31,885 nucleotides of DNA. Origin: JBELHO01 sp042091375 (GTDB lineage: Bacteria > Pseudomonadota > Gammaproteobacteria > Enterobacterales > Alteromonadaceae). The DNA is taken from assembly GCA_042091375.1 (NCBI GenBank), contig JBELHO010000039.1, forward strand, positions 1-31,885. Direction: 5' to 3'. Position 1 is the first letter of the stretch; each line of letters begins with the position of its first letter. Position numbers and translations under genes: made by a program. Shown piece after piece: positions 25,471 to 31,885 of this stretch. The notes under the pieces were generated by a model. It made no database searches, was not told the origin of the DNA, and saw only the letters and a list, made by a program, of their open reading frames with translations.

Positions 25471-26163
25471 ATGCTCTGTCTATCACCTCATTTAAATACT
25501 GAAAAACTGCGTAAAGAATTTTTACTCGATACTAGAATAAAAATTGCTAATGTTTTACCCCTCGAGCAATGCAATGTCATTCATCAGTTCATGTTTGATC
25601 AGCTGCGGTATGATCAAGCTTTAATTTTGGATAATCAGCCATCTTTACTACCTCAAACTAGTATAAATCGGTTAACTCGTGCTGAATTTGACTCCTTAGT
25701 AGGCAAAGTTTATGACAATGCAGCAAAGGGAATTGGTTTTTGGTATGGCCGGGCTCCAGATTCTGAAATGTCTAAATCTCTGTTAGTTGATTTTAATCAT
25801 TGGTTAAAGAGCAAAGCCGTTTTAGATTTTATTAAACAAGTTACTGGGCAACTACAGATCTGCGATGTCGTAGTGCAATATACTAGGTACTTACCCGGAG
25901 ACTTTTTGACCAGACACAGAGATGAAGGTGCTCAAGGAACAAGAAAAATTGCTTTCGTCTTTCATTTTTCACCTAACTGGCATCCTGATTGGGGAGGACT
26001 TTTGCAATTTTACCAACAAACTGGACAACCCAGAGATGCTTGGGCACCTGAATTTGGTTGTTTACATTTGTTTGATACTCAGCATATTCATGCAGTAACG
26101 ACTATCAGTCCCTTTGCTCCCTCAGCCAGATATACAATAAGTGGTTGGTTCATTAGTCAGTAA
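25471..26163 (+). CDS. 2OG-Fe(II) oxygenase family protein
   Basis: The 230-residue protein shows the iron- and 2-oxoglutarate-binding set of the double-stranded beta-helix dioxygenases: HRD at His149/Asp151, the distal His207 in DTQHIHAVTTI, and Arg220 in SARYTISGWF. The segment QYTRYLPGDFLTRHRDEG, then RKIAFVFHFSPNWHPDWGGLLQF, is like prolyl 4-hydroxylase-type family members that modify proteins. The substrate cannot be inferred from the context, since neighbours are not obviously related. An AGG 10 bases upstream supports the ATG. Confidence 0.87.
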   Translation: MLCLSPHLNTEKLRKEFLLDTRIKIANVLPLEQCNVIHQFMFDQLRYDQALILDNQPSLLPQTSINRLTRAEFDSLVGKVYDNAAKGIGFWYGRAPDSEMSKSLLVDFNHWLKSKAVLDFIKQVTGQLQICDVVVQYTRYLPGDFLTRHRDEGAQGTRKIAFVFHFSPNWHPDWGGLLQFYQQTGQPRDAWAPEFGCLHLFDTQHIHAVTTISPFAPSARYTISGWFISQ

Positions 26164-26251
26164 TTTAGGCCTGAACTGTCTGTGATTTTGACTTAGTACT
26201 CAGTGGCGATTATGCTGGTTATAGGTAAATTATTACGAAAGAAATATTATC

Positions 26252-27523
26252 ATGAACTATTTGCGGTTATTTATTGTTTTATTCACTCTATTAGTAATAT
26301 TCGACACTGTGGCTGAAGAGCCTGCTTCACCAGAGTCTTTGGGTTTACCTGGTGATAATTTAAACCTGTATGCGGTACTCAAATTATTTCAGGAGTCGAA
26401 AACACTTGAGAGTTTTGAGCGAAGCTTGAACGCAGAAGAGAGCAAGATAAATAATTTAGACCTAAATGATGATGATAAAATTGATTATATTAGAGTCGAA
26501 GATATCGTTGAGGGGCAACTTCACAATATTGTCTTAAAAGTTGATATCAATAAACAAGAACAACAGGATGTTGCGGTATTTATTGTTGATAGTAAAAACC
26601 AAGACGATGTGACGGTGCAGTTGATCGGTGATGAAGCGTTGTACGGAAAGGATTACATTGTTGAGCCCAATTATGAGGAGCCTCTTCCGCCAGCAGAAAC
26701 GCCTAACCCTGGGTATGTAAAAAAATCTTCAACTACTAAGGTAGATGCCGAAGGCAATACCACTATTATCAATAATTATACCCCTAAACAAACGGCAAAC
26801 TGGGGAGTGGTAAGGTTTATATACTCACCTAGTTACGTGGTTTGGCGTTCACCGTGGTATTGGAATTACTACCCTAGTTACTGGAACCCTTGGAGACCTT
26901 GGTATTGGCATCAATATTACGGTTACCATTATCATTGGCATCACCATTATTACAGCCATTATCACCGGCCAACTTTTTACCGCAATCCGATTGCGCGGCA
27001 GACTTACCAAAAAACCTATCACAGACGTTCAACTGCATACGTCAAAAATATCAATCGCGGGCTTTACAAAAAGACCTATACAAAACCAGAAACTAGAATT
27101 GTTGGCTCTAAAATCTACACTAAGCGTTATCCCAACAACCTAGTGAAATCTACTCCAACAGTTAAGTTGCCTAAAGTGACTAAGCCTAAACTGACTCAGC
27201 CAAAAGTAGTACCCAAGACAATGCCCAAGACTTTGCCTAAAGTGACTCAGCCAAAAGTAGTACCTAAGACTATGCCTAAGACAATGCCCAAGACTTTGCC
27301 TAAGACAATGCCTAAAGTGACTCAGCCAAAAGTAGTACCTAAGACAATGCCCAAGACAATGCCCAAGACAATGCCTAGGGTAACTAAACCAAAAGTAACT
27401 AAACCAAAAGTAACTAAACCAAAAACAATGCCCAGGGCCACGCCTAAGCCAAGAGTAGCTAAACCAAACGTGCATAAATCAAAAGTGCATAAATCAAAAG
27501 CTAATCCTCACCTTAAAACCTAA
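26252..27523 (+). CDS. Secreted protein: EF-hand-like N-domain, aromatic/His-rich centre, Lys-Pro-Thr repeat tail
   Basis: A 423-residue exported protein (signal peptide to about Ala21). The N-terminal domain (about 22-160) contains NLDLNDDDKIDYIRVED (69-84), an EF-hand-like acidic loop, and QDVAVFIVDSKNQDDVTVQLIGDEALYGKDYIVEP. Similar N-domains occur in hypothetical secreted proteins of Bacteroidetes and marine gammaproteobacteria. Residues about 188-243 are dense in Trp, Tyr and His. A basic stretch follows, and then a tail from about 301 to 400 of repeats such as KVTQPKVVPKTMPKTMPK. The tail is strongly basic, the N-domain acidic. I do not recognise a function; envelope or surface binding is inferred. 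Confidence 0.8.
   Translation: MNYLRLFIVLFTLLVIFDTVAEEPASPESLGLPGDNLNLYAVLKLFQESKTLESFERSLNAEESKINNLDLNDDDKIDYIRVEDIVEGQLHNIVLKVDINKQEQQDVAVFIVDSKNQDDVTVQLIGDEALYGKDYIVEPNYEEPLPPAETPNPGYVKKSSTTKVDAEGNTTIINNYTPKQTANWGVVRFIYSPSYVVWRSPWYWNYYPSYWNPWRPWYWHQYYGYHYHWHHHYYSHYHRPTFYRNPIARQTYQKTYHRRSTAYVKNINRGLYKKTYTKPETRIVGSKIYTKRYPNNLVKSTPTVKLPKVTKPKLTQPKVVPKTMPKTLPKVTQPKVVPKTMPKTMPKTLPKTMPKVTQPKVVPKTMPKTMPKTMPRVTKPKVTKPKVTKPKTMPRATPKPRVAKPNVHKSKVHKSKANPHLKT
27155..27500 (+). repeat. Coding repeats of PKTM/PKVTQPKVV type
   Basis: The 3' third of the secreted-protein gene is built from 12-bp (PKTM) and about 21-bp (VTQPKVV) units, with GTAACTAAACCAAAA-type 15-bp units near the end. All lengths are multiples of three. 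Variation between AAGACAATGCC and AAGACTTTGCC units shows partial homogenisation. Confidence 0.85.
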
Positions 27524-27613
27524 AAATACAGGTGAGTTAACCCATAAAAATATAAAAATGACAACAACATAGTTAATCTGGATTCAGGTTAATAAGGGGA
27601 TAAAAACGAGGTA

Positions 27614-27647
27614 TTCAGCAATGAACAGCATATTGTTTATTGCTGAA
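27614..27647. terminator. Long stem-loop between convergent genes
   Basis: TTCAGCAAT (27614-27622) pairs with ATTGCTGAA (27639-27647); the stem continues inward through a G-T pair and AACA/TGTT to the loop GCATAT, giving 14 pairs. It lies between two convergent genes, so a bidirectional terminator or mRNA-end barrier is likely. No T-run adjoins it on either strand. Confidence 0.55.
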
Positions 27648-27713
27648 GTACATCAATAGTAATGACTAATATCTGGATAAAATTGGCATTTCCACGCGAT
27701 TGTTCAACAAATA

Positions 27714-28331
27714 TTATTGATCTGCTCCCCAAGGTGGGCTCGGTAGTTCAACCGGTTGAGTTAAATCAAAATCAACTTGAAACTCCATGCCTTTTCGCAC
27801 TAAACGGTAACTATATTTATCAGCATAAATAAAAACTTGCCAAGTATTACCTGTCGACTGAGGAATATTATTATCAATAAACAATTGCTTAGAGTATTGA
27901 TCAGCGGGAAATGACTGTCTATTTTCTGAACCTTGATCATTGCTATGACCACCATACATGGTAAGTTTATCTTCACTACCGTCCTTGTGACGATGATCGT
28001 GTTTTAGGCTCAATCCGCCTTGCACTTTACTGATCAACCAAGTGCGAGAAGAGTCATCGCCAACATGGAATGGGATCTGCAATTGCGTTGTTGAACATTT
28101 TCTAATGTGCATGATCAGTGGTTTATTGGCAAAATTTGGGTTATTTGAAGTATCTATAGTCACTTTACCTGCATAGGCTTTGCCACAATGAGCACTGATA
28201 TTTGCAAAAAAACTATCGCGGTTGCTCGTTGAGGCTAACTCTTGATCAGTGTTAACCTCTGCTTGAGCATGACAAAAAGAATTCATTACATAATTTAATA
28301 AAAGAAATAAGACCACTGTGGTTTTTTTCAT
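27714..28331 (-). CDS. Conserved secreted protein of unknown function
   Basis: A 205-residue protein with a signal peptide (cleavage near residue 24, FCHAQA). The mature part begins RDSFFANISAHCGKAYAGKVT and continues with PLIMHIRKCSTTQLQIPFHVGDDSSRTWLISK, LSLKHDHRHKDGSEDKLTMYGGHS, QSFPADQYSKQLFID and FQVDFDLTQPVELPSPPWG. I recall this pattern from conserved hypothetical proteins of diverse bacteria, with the His-rich KHDHRHKDGSED motif and the conserved Cys pair, but no function is known to me. It lies 87 bp downstream of the choice-of-anchor gene on the same strand, so co-transcription is possible. Confidence 0.8.
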   Translation of the reverse strand: MKKTTVVLFLLLNYVMNSFCHAQAEVNTDQELASTSNRDSFFANISAHCGKAYAGKVTIDTSNNPNFANKPLIMHIRKCSTTQLQIPFHVGDDSSRTWLISKVQGGLSLKHDHRHKDGSEDKLTMYGGHSNDQGSENRQSFPADQYSKQLFIDNNIPQSTGNTWQVFIYADKYSYRLVRKGMEFQVDFDLTQPVELPSPPWGADQ

Positions 28332-28363
28332 TAGGTTAGCACTCTCGCAGTAAACCCTTATTA

Positions 28364-28392
28364 GGGCAAAAAATTTAAGGAAAATTTTGCCC
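28364..28392 (-). other. Stem-loop between the two minus-strand secreted-protein genes
   Basis: GGGCAAAA (28364-28371) pairs with TTTTGCCC (28385-28392) over a 13-base loop. It lies in the 87-bp space between the choice-of-anchor gene and the downstream gene. It may reduce read-through or separate the messages. Confidence 0.45.
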
Positions 28393-28418
28393 CAATGCAG
28401 AGGGATTTACCAGCGTTT

Positions 28419-29357
28419 TCAACAAGCCGTTGATTTTTGAACATGCGCCTTAGAACCAAAGCCAAGATTACACTTTGTAATTTGTCTTGTTTTTCTGGTG
28501 GCTAAAGTGATCATAATAACCAATAGTGACAGCAATGAACTGCTACCTCCGTGATCATGACTAGTGCTTTCCTGGTGATGATCAGGGTCATAATTACTGC
28601 TTTCTAGTGGCAAAGCATAAAGGTTATTTGAGTCATTGGCGCTAAATGTTGCGACTATGTCATTGTATCCCTCTTCATACAAATCGATTAATACATCATA
28701 ATGATCTGGAATATAGCCATTGTTTAAGGTGGTATACACTTCGTACTTGTCATCGCTACTTTCACCGTAAATAAAAAAGCTATCTGTGGTGAAATAATGT
28801 ACCCAAGGACCACCGTTTTCACTTAAGTATAAATCCGCGTAAACCAGTGCGTTATTTTCAAAGTGATCAGTGTAAACATCTGCGTCAAAAGTCACACTGA
28901 AAGTCTGATAAAATCCATCACCGTCAAAGTCTTCAAACAGTTGCGTATAAGCATCATAAATAACAAAACTGTCATGTGAAAAGGTATTTGCCGAAAGCGC
29001 TTTATTGCTTTTATCAAATTTTACTCGGTTGTTAATGCGCTGCGTTCGCGTTTGATACAATAGAGGTATTTCTTTACCATCGGTAAACGCTTGTTCTATC
29101 GCTTGCTGAGCAACTAGGTCCCTAAGTGTATTCAACGGAGCAAGTTGAATACTTTGACTTTTTAATGTACCAAATGATGTAGTCAATGCAGACTGTTGTG
29201 CATTGGTGATTGTTTTGCTCGATTGATGACTATCATCGACAACGTGATCATCGACAACGCGATCATCCACTTGTTGCGCTGATAAAGTTAATGTGATCAA
29301 AGAGAGTGAAATACACAATAATGTGCTGGTCATCTTTTGTTTGTTGTCTTTGGGCAT
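28419..29357 (-). CDS. Choice-of-anchor H-like secreted protein with GlyGly-CTERM-type tail
   Basis: The 312-residue protein has an N-terminal signal (hydrophobic to about residue 27). It then has a soluble beta-rich region with FVIYDAYTQLFEDFDGDGFYQTFSVTFDADVYTD, VYADLYLSENGGPWVHY and HYDVLIDLYEEGYNDIVATF, resembling the choice-of-anchor H family of Alteromonadales. Near the end HDHGGSSSLLSLLVIMITLATRK (Gly-Gly at 270-271) fits a GlyGly-CTERM sorting signal processed by rhombosortase for type II-secreted, surface-anchored proteins. About 24 residues follow the basic stop-transfer cluster, which is longer than usual. A PhoP-box-like site lies upstream, facing this gene. Confidence 0.75.
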   Translation of the reverse strand: MPKDNKQKMTSTLLCISLSLITLTLSAQQVDDRVVDDHVVDDSHQSSKTITNAQQSALTTSFGTLKSQSIQLAPLNTLRDLVAQQAIEQAFTDGKEIPLLYQTRTQRINNRVKFDKSNKALSANTFSHDSFVIYDAYTQLFEDFDGDGFYQTFSVTFDADVYTDHFENNALVYADLYLSENGGPWVHYFTTDSFFIYGESSDDKYEVYTTLNNGYIPDHYDVLIDLYEEGYNDIVATFSANDSNNLYALPLESSNYDPDHHQESTSHDHGGSSSLLSLLVIMITLATRKTRQITKCNLGFGSKAHVQKSTAC

Positions 29358-29415
29358 AATAGCTCCTTGTTAAAACAGATAATAAATAGTGTGCTGCCAT
29401 TAAAACCCAATTACT

Positions 29416-29432
29416 CTGAACCTATGCTGAAC
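29416..29432 (-). promoter_or_regulatory. PhoP-box-like direct repeat facing the choice-of-anchor gene
   Basis: On the minus strand the sequence is TGTTCAGCATAGGTTCAG, two GTTCAG hexamers 11 bp apart. After it comes an 11-12-base spacer and TTTTAAT as a possible -10. Spacing matches PhoP-type sites, which place a direct repeat at the -35 position, and the known consensus GTTTA-N5-GTTTA differs by one base per half-site. Regulator assignment is inference. Confidence 0.6.
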
Positions 29433-29480
29433 AAATCGGCAAGCAAGTGATTTATTTAATCATCATCACATTTAGCTAGA

Positions 29481-29514
29481 TGTTCAGCTAAGGTTCAGTT
29501 TGTTAAAGTAAACT
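29481..29514 (+). promoter_or_regulatory. PhoP-box-like direct repeat and -10 of the PepSY/PhoP/PhoQ-like operon
   Basis: TGTTCAGCTAAGGTTCAG at 29481-29498 has two GTTCAG repeats 11 bp apart and differs from the minus-strand site at only two positions of the N5 spacer. TAAACT at 29509-29514 sits about 11 bases after the second half-site and could serve as a -10. The site suggests autoregulation by the response regulator encoded downstream. The operon's first start codon is 115 bases beyond this -10. Confidence 0.6.
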
Positions 29515-29628
29515 GCCGATAAAAATCACGGTTCGCTATTGTTATTTTCACTTGATTAAGGCTTGGTATAACCATGACATTCTTTTACACTTAAGGTGAT
29601 AGCATCACCTTCGGTTAAAGTAGGAATT

Positions 29629-29946
29629 ATGAATAGATCAACCCTTGTTTTGTTTTGTTGTTTATTACTCGCTAATTTTCACGCACAGGCGAAATTAGTC
29701 ACTAATACTAATACTGAGGCTTTTGCTGATCAGCAACGGGTATTTGCCAGCAACAAAAATCTAAAGATCAACAGTGCCCAGCAGGCGGCGAGTAAAGTGA
29801 TGGGCAGATACGGTGGCAAAGTGCTCAAAGTGAGCAAGCAAGGTGTCAACGGTGGTCCGGGTTATAAAGTCAAATTATTAAAAGATAACGGTCAAATTAT
29901 AACCGTTGTGGTTGATGCGACTTCAGGTAGATTAAAAGGAAAATAA
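29629..29946 (+). CDS. Small secreted PepSY domain protein
   Basis: I start it at the ATG at 29629, with TAGGAA at 29621-29626 as ribosome-binding site; an in-frame GTG at 29596 would place non-signal sequence in front of the signal peptide. The 105-residue product has a signal peptide (to about HAQA) and a single PepSY-like domain: INSAQQAASKVMGRYGGKVLKVSKQG, then GPGYKVKLLKDNGQIITVVVDATSGRLKG. Three bases separate it from the response regulator gene. Small PepSY proteins preceding PhoP/PhoQ-like pairs are common in gammaproteobacteria; a sensory or modulatory role is inferred. Confidence 0.88.
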   Translation: MNRSTLVLFCCLLLANFHAQAKLVTNTNTEAFADQQRVFASNKNLKINSAQQAASKVMGRYGGKVLKVSKQGVNGGPGYKVKLLKDNGQIITVVVDATSGRLKGK

Positions 29947-29949
29947 ACC

Positions 29950-30642
29950 ATGCGTATCTTATTAGTTGAAGACGATATTCACTTACAGTCTCATTTGACC
30001 GCCTGTTTAGAAAAGGCAAATTATCGTGTTGATGTGGCTGACGATGGTGAAATAGGTTTGTTTCAAGGGCAAGAAAACCCTTATGATGCCGCCATTATTG
30101 ATATAGGCTTACCCAAAATTGACGGGCGAACTGTGGTTAAATCACTGCGCCAACAAGGCATAGCATTTCCGATATTGATCCTCACCGCACGCGATCGTTG
30201 GCAAGATAAAGTAGAGGGTTTAGATGCTGGAGCTGATGATTATTTGACTAAACCTTTTCAAAACGAAGAGCTATTAGCTCGATTAAATGCTTTGATACGC
30301 CGCAGCGTTGGTCAAGCCAGCCCAATGATAGAAAATGGCCCATTTGCAATTGATACCCTAAGTATGCAGGTAACAGTAGCGCAGCAAGTAGTCAATTTAA
30401 GTAGCTATGAGTACCGCTTGTTTGAATACTTAATGCTGCATGTTGGCGAAGTTAAATCTAAAACAGTATTAACTGAACATATTTATGACCAAGATTTTGA
30501 TTTGGACTCTAATGTCATTGAAGTTTTTATTAGGCGACTGCGGAAAAAATTAGATCCGCAAGGCAACTATCAATTTATTGAAACCTTGCGTGGTCAAGGT
30601 TATAAATTGCGAAAATTTAACGAAAATAATCTGTCAGCATAG
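29950..30642 (+). CDS. OmpR-family response regulator, PhoP-like
   Basis: A 230-residue two-domain regulator. The receiver domain has the acidic pocket (VEDD, residues 6-9), phospho-acceptor Asp51 (IIDIGLPKIDG), Thr79 (LILTARD) and Lys101 (DDYLTKPF). The TARDRWQDKVEGLDAGADDY stretch is close to PhoP. The C-terminal winged helix (about 125-225) includes SSYEYRLFEYLM and VFIRRLRKKLDPQGNYQFIETLRGQGYKL. It is expected to bind tandem direct repeats with an 11-bp period, like those found in the upstream intergenic region. It is co-transcribed with the PepSY gene and the kinase. Confidence 0.92.
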   Translation: MRILLVEDDIHLQSHLTACLEKANYRVDVADDGEIGLFQGQENPYDAAIIDIGLPKIDGRTVVKSLRQQGIAFPILILTARDRWQDKVEGLDAGADDYLTKPFQNEELLARLNALIRRSVGQASPMIENGPFAIDTLSMQVTVAQQVVNLSSYEYRLFEYLMLHVGEVKSKTVLTEHIYDQDFDLDSNVIEVFIRRLRKKLDPQGNYQFIETLRGQGYKLRKFNENNLSA

Positions 30643-30656
30643 GGAACTGCAACAAC

Positions 30657-31885
30657 TTGCGTAAATTTAGACTTGGCCTTTTAAATTCTCTCTCTGCCCG
30701 CATGGTTGTCAGTGCCATTTTTATGGTATTAGTGCTTTTACCCTTACTTGGCTTCACCATAACTAATGCCTACCAAAAGCATATGATCGGCAGTATCAAA
30801 AATGAGTTGATTGCTTACTCATATTCGATTTTAGCGGTTGCCGAAGTTGCGGATCAACAATTGCAAATGCCAGATTTTTTATTGGAAAACCAGTTTAATG
30901 TTGATCAATCTGGTTTATATGCCGCTTTCACACCACAACAAAATAATCAAAAACTGTTATGGCAATCTACCTCGTTGTTGACTGTTGATATGGCGCTATA
31001 TCAACAAAACCCAGCACTGGGTGGTTCTTATTTTTCACAGATTGAAGACAATCAATCGAGCTACTTTGTGTACAGCATCTCAGTGAGTTTTACTTCCAAT
31101 AACCAGCCTTTTGATACCACTTTACACATTATTAAAACCAATGATCCATTTCAATTGTTAATGGCTGAATTTAAAACCAAGTTATGGCTAAGTTTATTTA
31201 TACTGATGTTGGTATTCATCGTTTTACAGCTAGTGTGGTTAAAGTGGAGCTTAACGCCATTAACCACCTTAAAAACAGAATTGATAGATATTGAACAAGG
31301 GAGAACTGAGGCTTTATCAGCGGTTTACCCTAAAGAATTAGAGTTAGTGACCAGGCAATTAAACACCTTATTGAAAACTGAGCAAAGTCAACGTAAACGC
31401 TATCGCAATGCATTAGCTGATCTAGCCCACAGTTTAAAAACCCCGTTGGCGGTTATTCAGTCGCAAGGGGATTTAACCGCAGCATCACAACAACAACTAA
31501 ACAGCATCAATGCAATGGTTGAACATCAACTCAAGCGTGCACAAAGTGCAGGGCAGTTCTCTTGGCATTTGGGGATTGCCATTGCTCCGAGTGTAAAGAA
31601 ACTGACTGACGGTTTAGCAAAAATTTATCGCCATAAAAACCTTGATATCACTGTTTCCCTCGAAGAAAAGTTGATTTTCAAAGGTGACGAAAGTGATTTT
31701 TTAGAATTACTGGGTAATTTACTCGATAATGCCTGTAAGGCGGCAAAGCTAAAAGTGAAATTATCTGCTTATCGACAATCGTCTTTGCTGATTGTGCAAG
31801 TAGAGGACGACGGTTGTGGCATTGACGAAAGTCAACGGCAGAAAATTTTACAGCGTGGGATCCGCGCCGATACCTACGAACAAGG
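30657..31885 (+). CDS. PhoQ-like sensor histidine kinase, partial (3' end outside window)
   Basis: The first 409 codons are present and the frame is open to the window end. The start is a TTG at 30657, after AGGG at 30641-30644; the next in-frame ATG (30702) would cut into the first membrane helix. Order: TM1 (about 17-40), periplasmic sensor (about 41-175), TM2 (about 176-198), HAMP-like linker, H-box ALADLAHSLKTPLAVIQ with His258, N-box LLGNLLDNACKAA (Asn358), and the G1 motif VEDDGCGID. The H-box is nearly that of PhoQ. The signal sensed is unknown; a PhoQ-like role in responding to divalent cations or envelope stress is inferred. Confidence 0.9.
   Translation, partial: MRKFRLGLLNSLSARMVVSAIFMVLVLLPLLGFTITNAYQKHMIGSIKNELIAYSYSILAVAEVADQQLQMPDFLLENQFNVDQSGLYAAFTPQQNNQKLLWQSTSLLTVDMALYQQNPALGGSYFSQIEDNQSSYFVYSISVSFTSNNQPFDTTLHIIKTNDPFQLLMAEFKTKLWLSLFILMLVFIVLQLVWLKWSLTPLTTLKTELIDIEQGRTEALSAVYPKELELVTRQLNTLLKTEQSQRKRYRNALADLAHSLKTPLAVIQSQGDLTAASQQQLNSINAMVEHQLKRAQSAGQFSWHLGIAIAPSVKKLTDGLAKIYRHKNLDITVSLEEKLIFKGDESDFLELLGNLLDNACKAAKLKVKLSAYRQSSLLIVQVEDDGCGIDESQRQKILQRGIRADTYEQ

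Noticed and set aside
27140..27475. Minus-strand open frame rich in Trp, Phe, Cys and His
   Set aside because: It is the reverse complement of the Lys-Pro-Thr repeat region of the secreted-protein gene and shows only the repeat's shadow.

Overview
The window looks like chromosome of a marine gammaproteobacterium of the order Alteromonadales, most likely Colwelliaceae (Colwellia/Thalassotalea type). The evidence is the AT-rich composition, the comEC-msbA-lpxK-ycaR-kdsB gene order, and several small families typical of that group (DUF3545, DUF2986, DUF3718, DUF2780). This assignment is inference from protein resemblance, not from a marker gene. No rRNA, tRNA, CRISPR array, insertion sequence, integrase or phage gene was found.

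Layout. Positions 1-7212 hold a partial DUF2062 gene, divergent comEC, then msbA, lpxK, ycaR and kdsB: DNA uptake plus lipid A flipping, lipid A 4'-phosphorylation and CMP-Kdo synthesis. Positions 7297-9347 hold a secreted DUF2780 protein and an azlCD amino-acid exporter pair. Positions 9348-11351 hold a gene-poor stretch, a secreted FN3/Ig-like protein with an Asn-Glu-Ile repeat, and what may be the decayed remains of a larger Rhs-like gene. Positions 11352-13746 hold a PlsC-like acyltransferase, then the ribosome hibernation factor hpf and the ribosome rescue factor arfB. Positions 13934-18282 hold small and secreted proteins, a periplasmic solute-binding-like protein, DUF3545, dodecin and a stand-alone KAS III whose 3' end has been amplified into an 86-bp tandem array. 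Positions 18395-26163 hold a repeat-bearing secreted protein, DUF2986, a DUF1707/LiaF-like protein, a PepSY-TM protein, an alpha/beta hydrolase, a large membrane diguanylate cyclase and a 2OG-Fe(II) oxygenase. Positions 26252-31885 hold a secreted aromatic/Lys-Pro-rich protein, two secreted proteins on the minus strand, and a PepSY - PhoP-like regulator - PhoQ-like kinase operon that runs off the window.

Two themes stand out. First, tandem repeats are unusually frequent both between and inside genes, and all three 100-N assembly gaps sit inside such arrays, so real array lengths are unknown. Second, the intergenic region between the PepSY-phoPQ-like operon and the divergent choice-of-anchor gene carries two nearly identical 18-bp direct-repeat sites (GTTCAG-N5-GTTCAG), one on each strand. 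They look like PhoP-type operators serving both promoters, and this is the most testable new regulatory hypothesis here.
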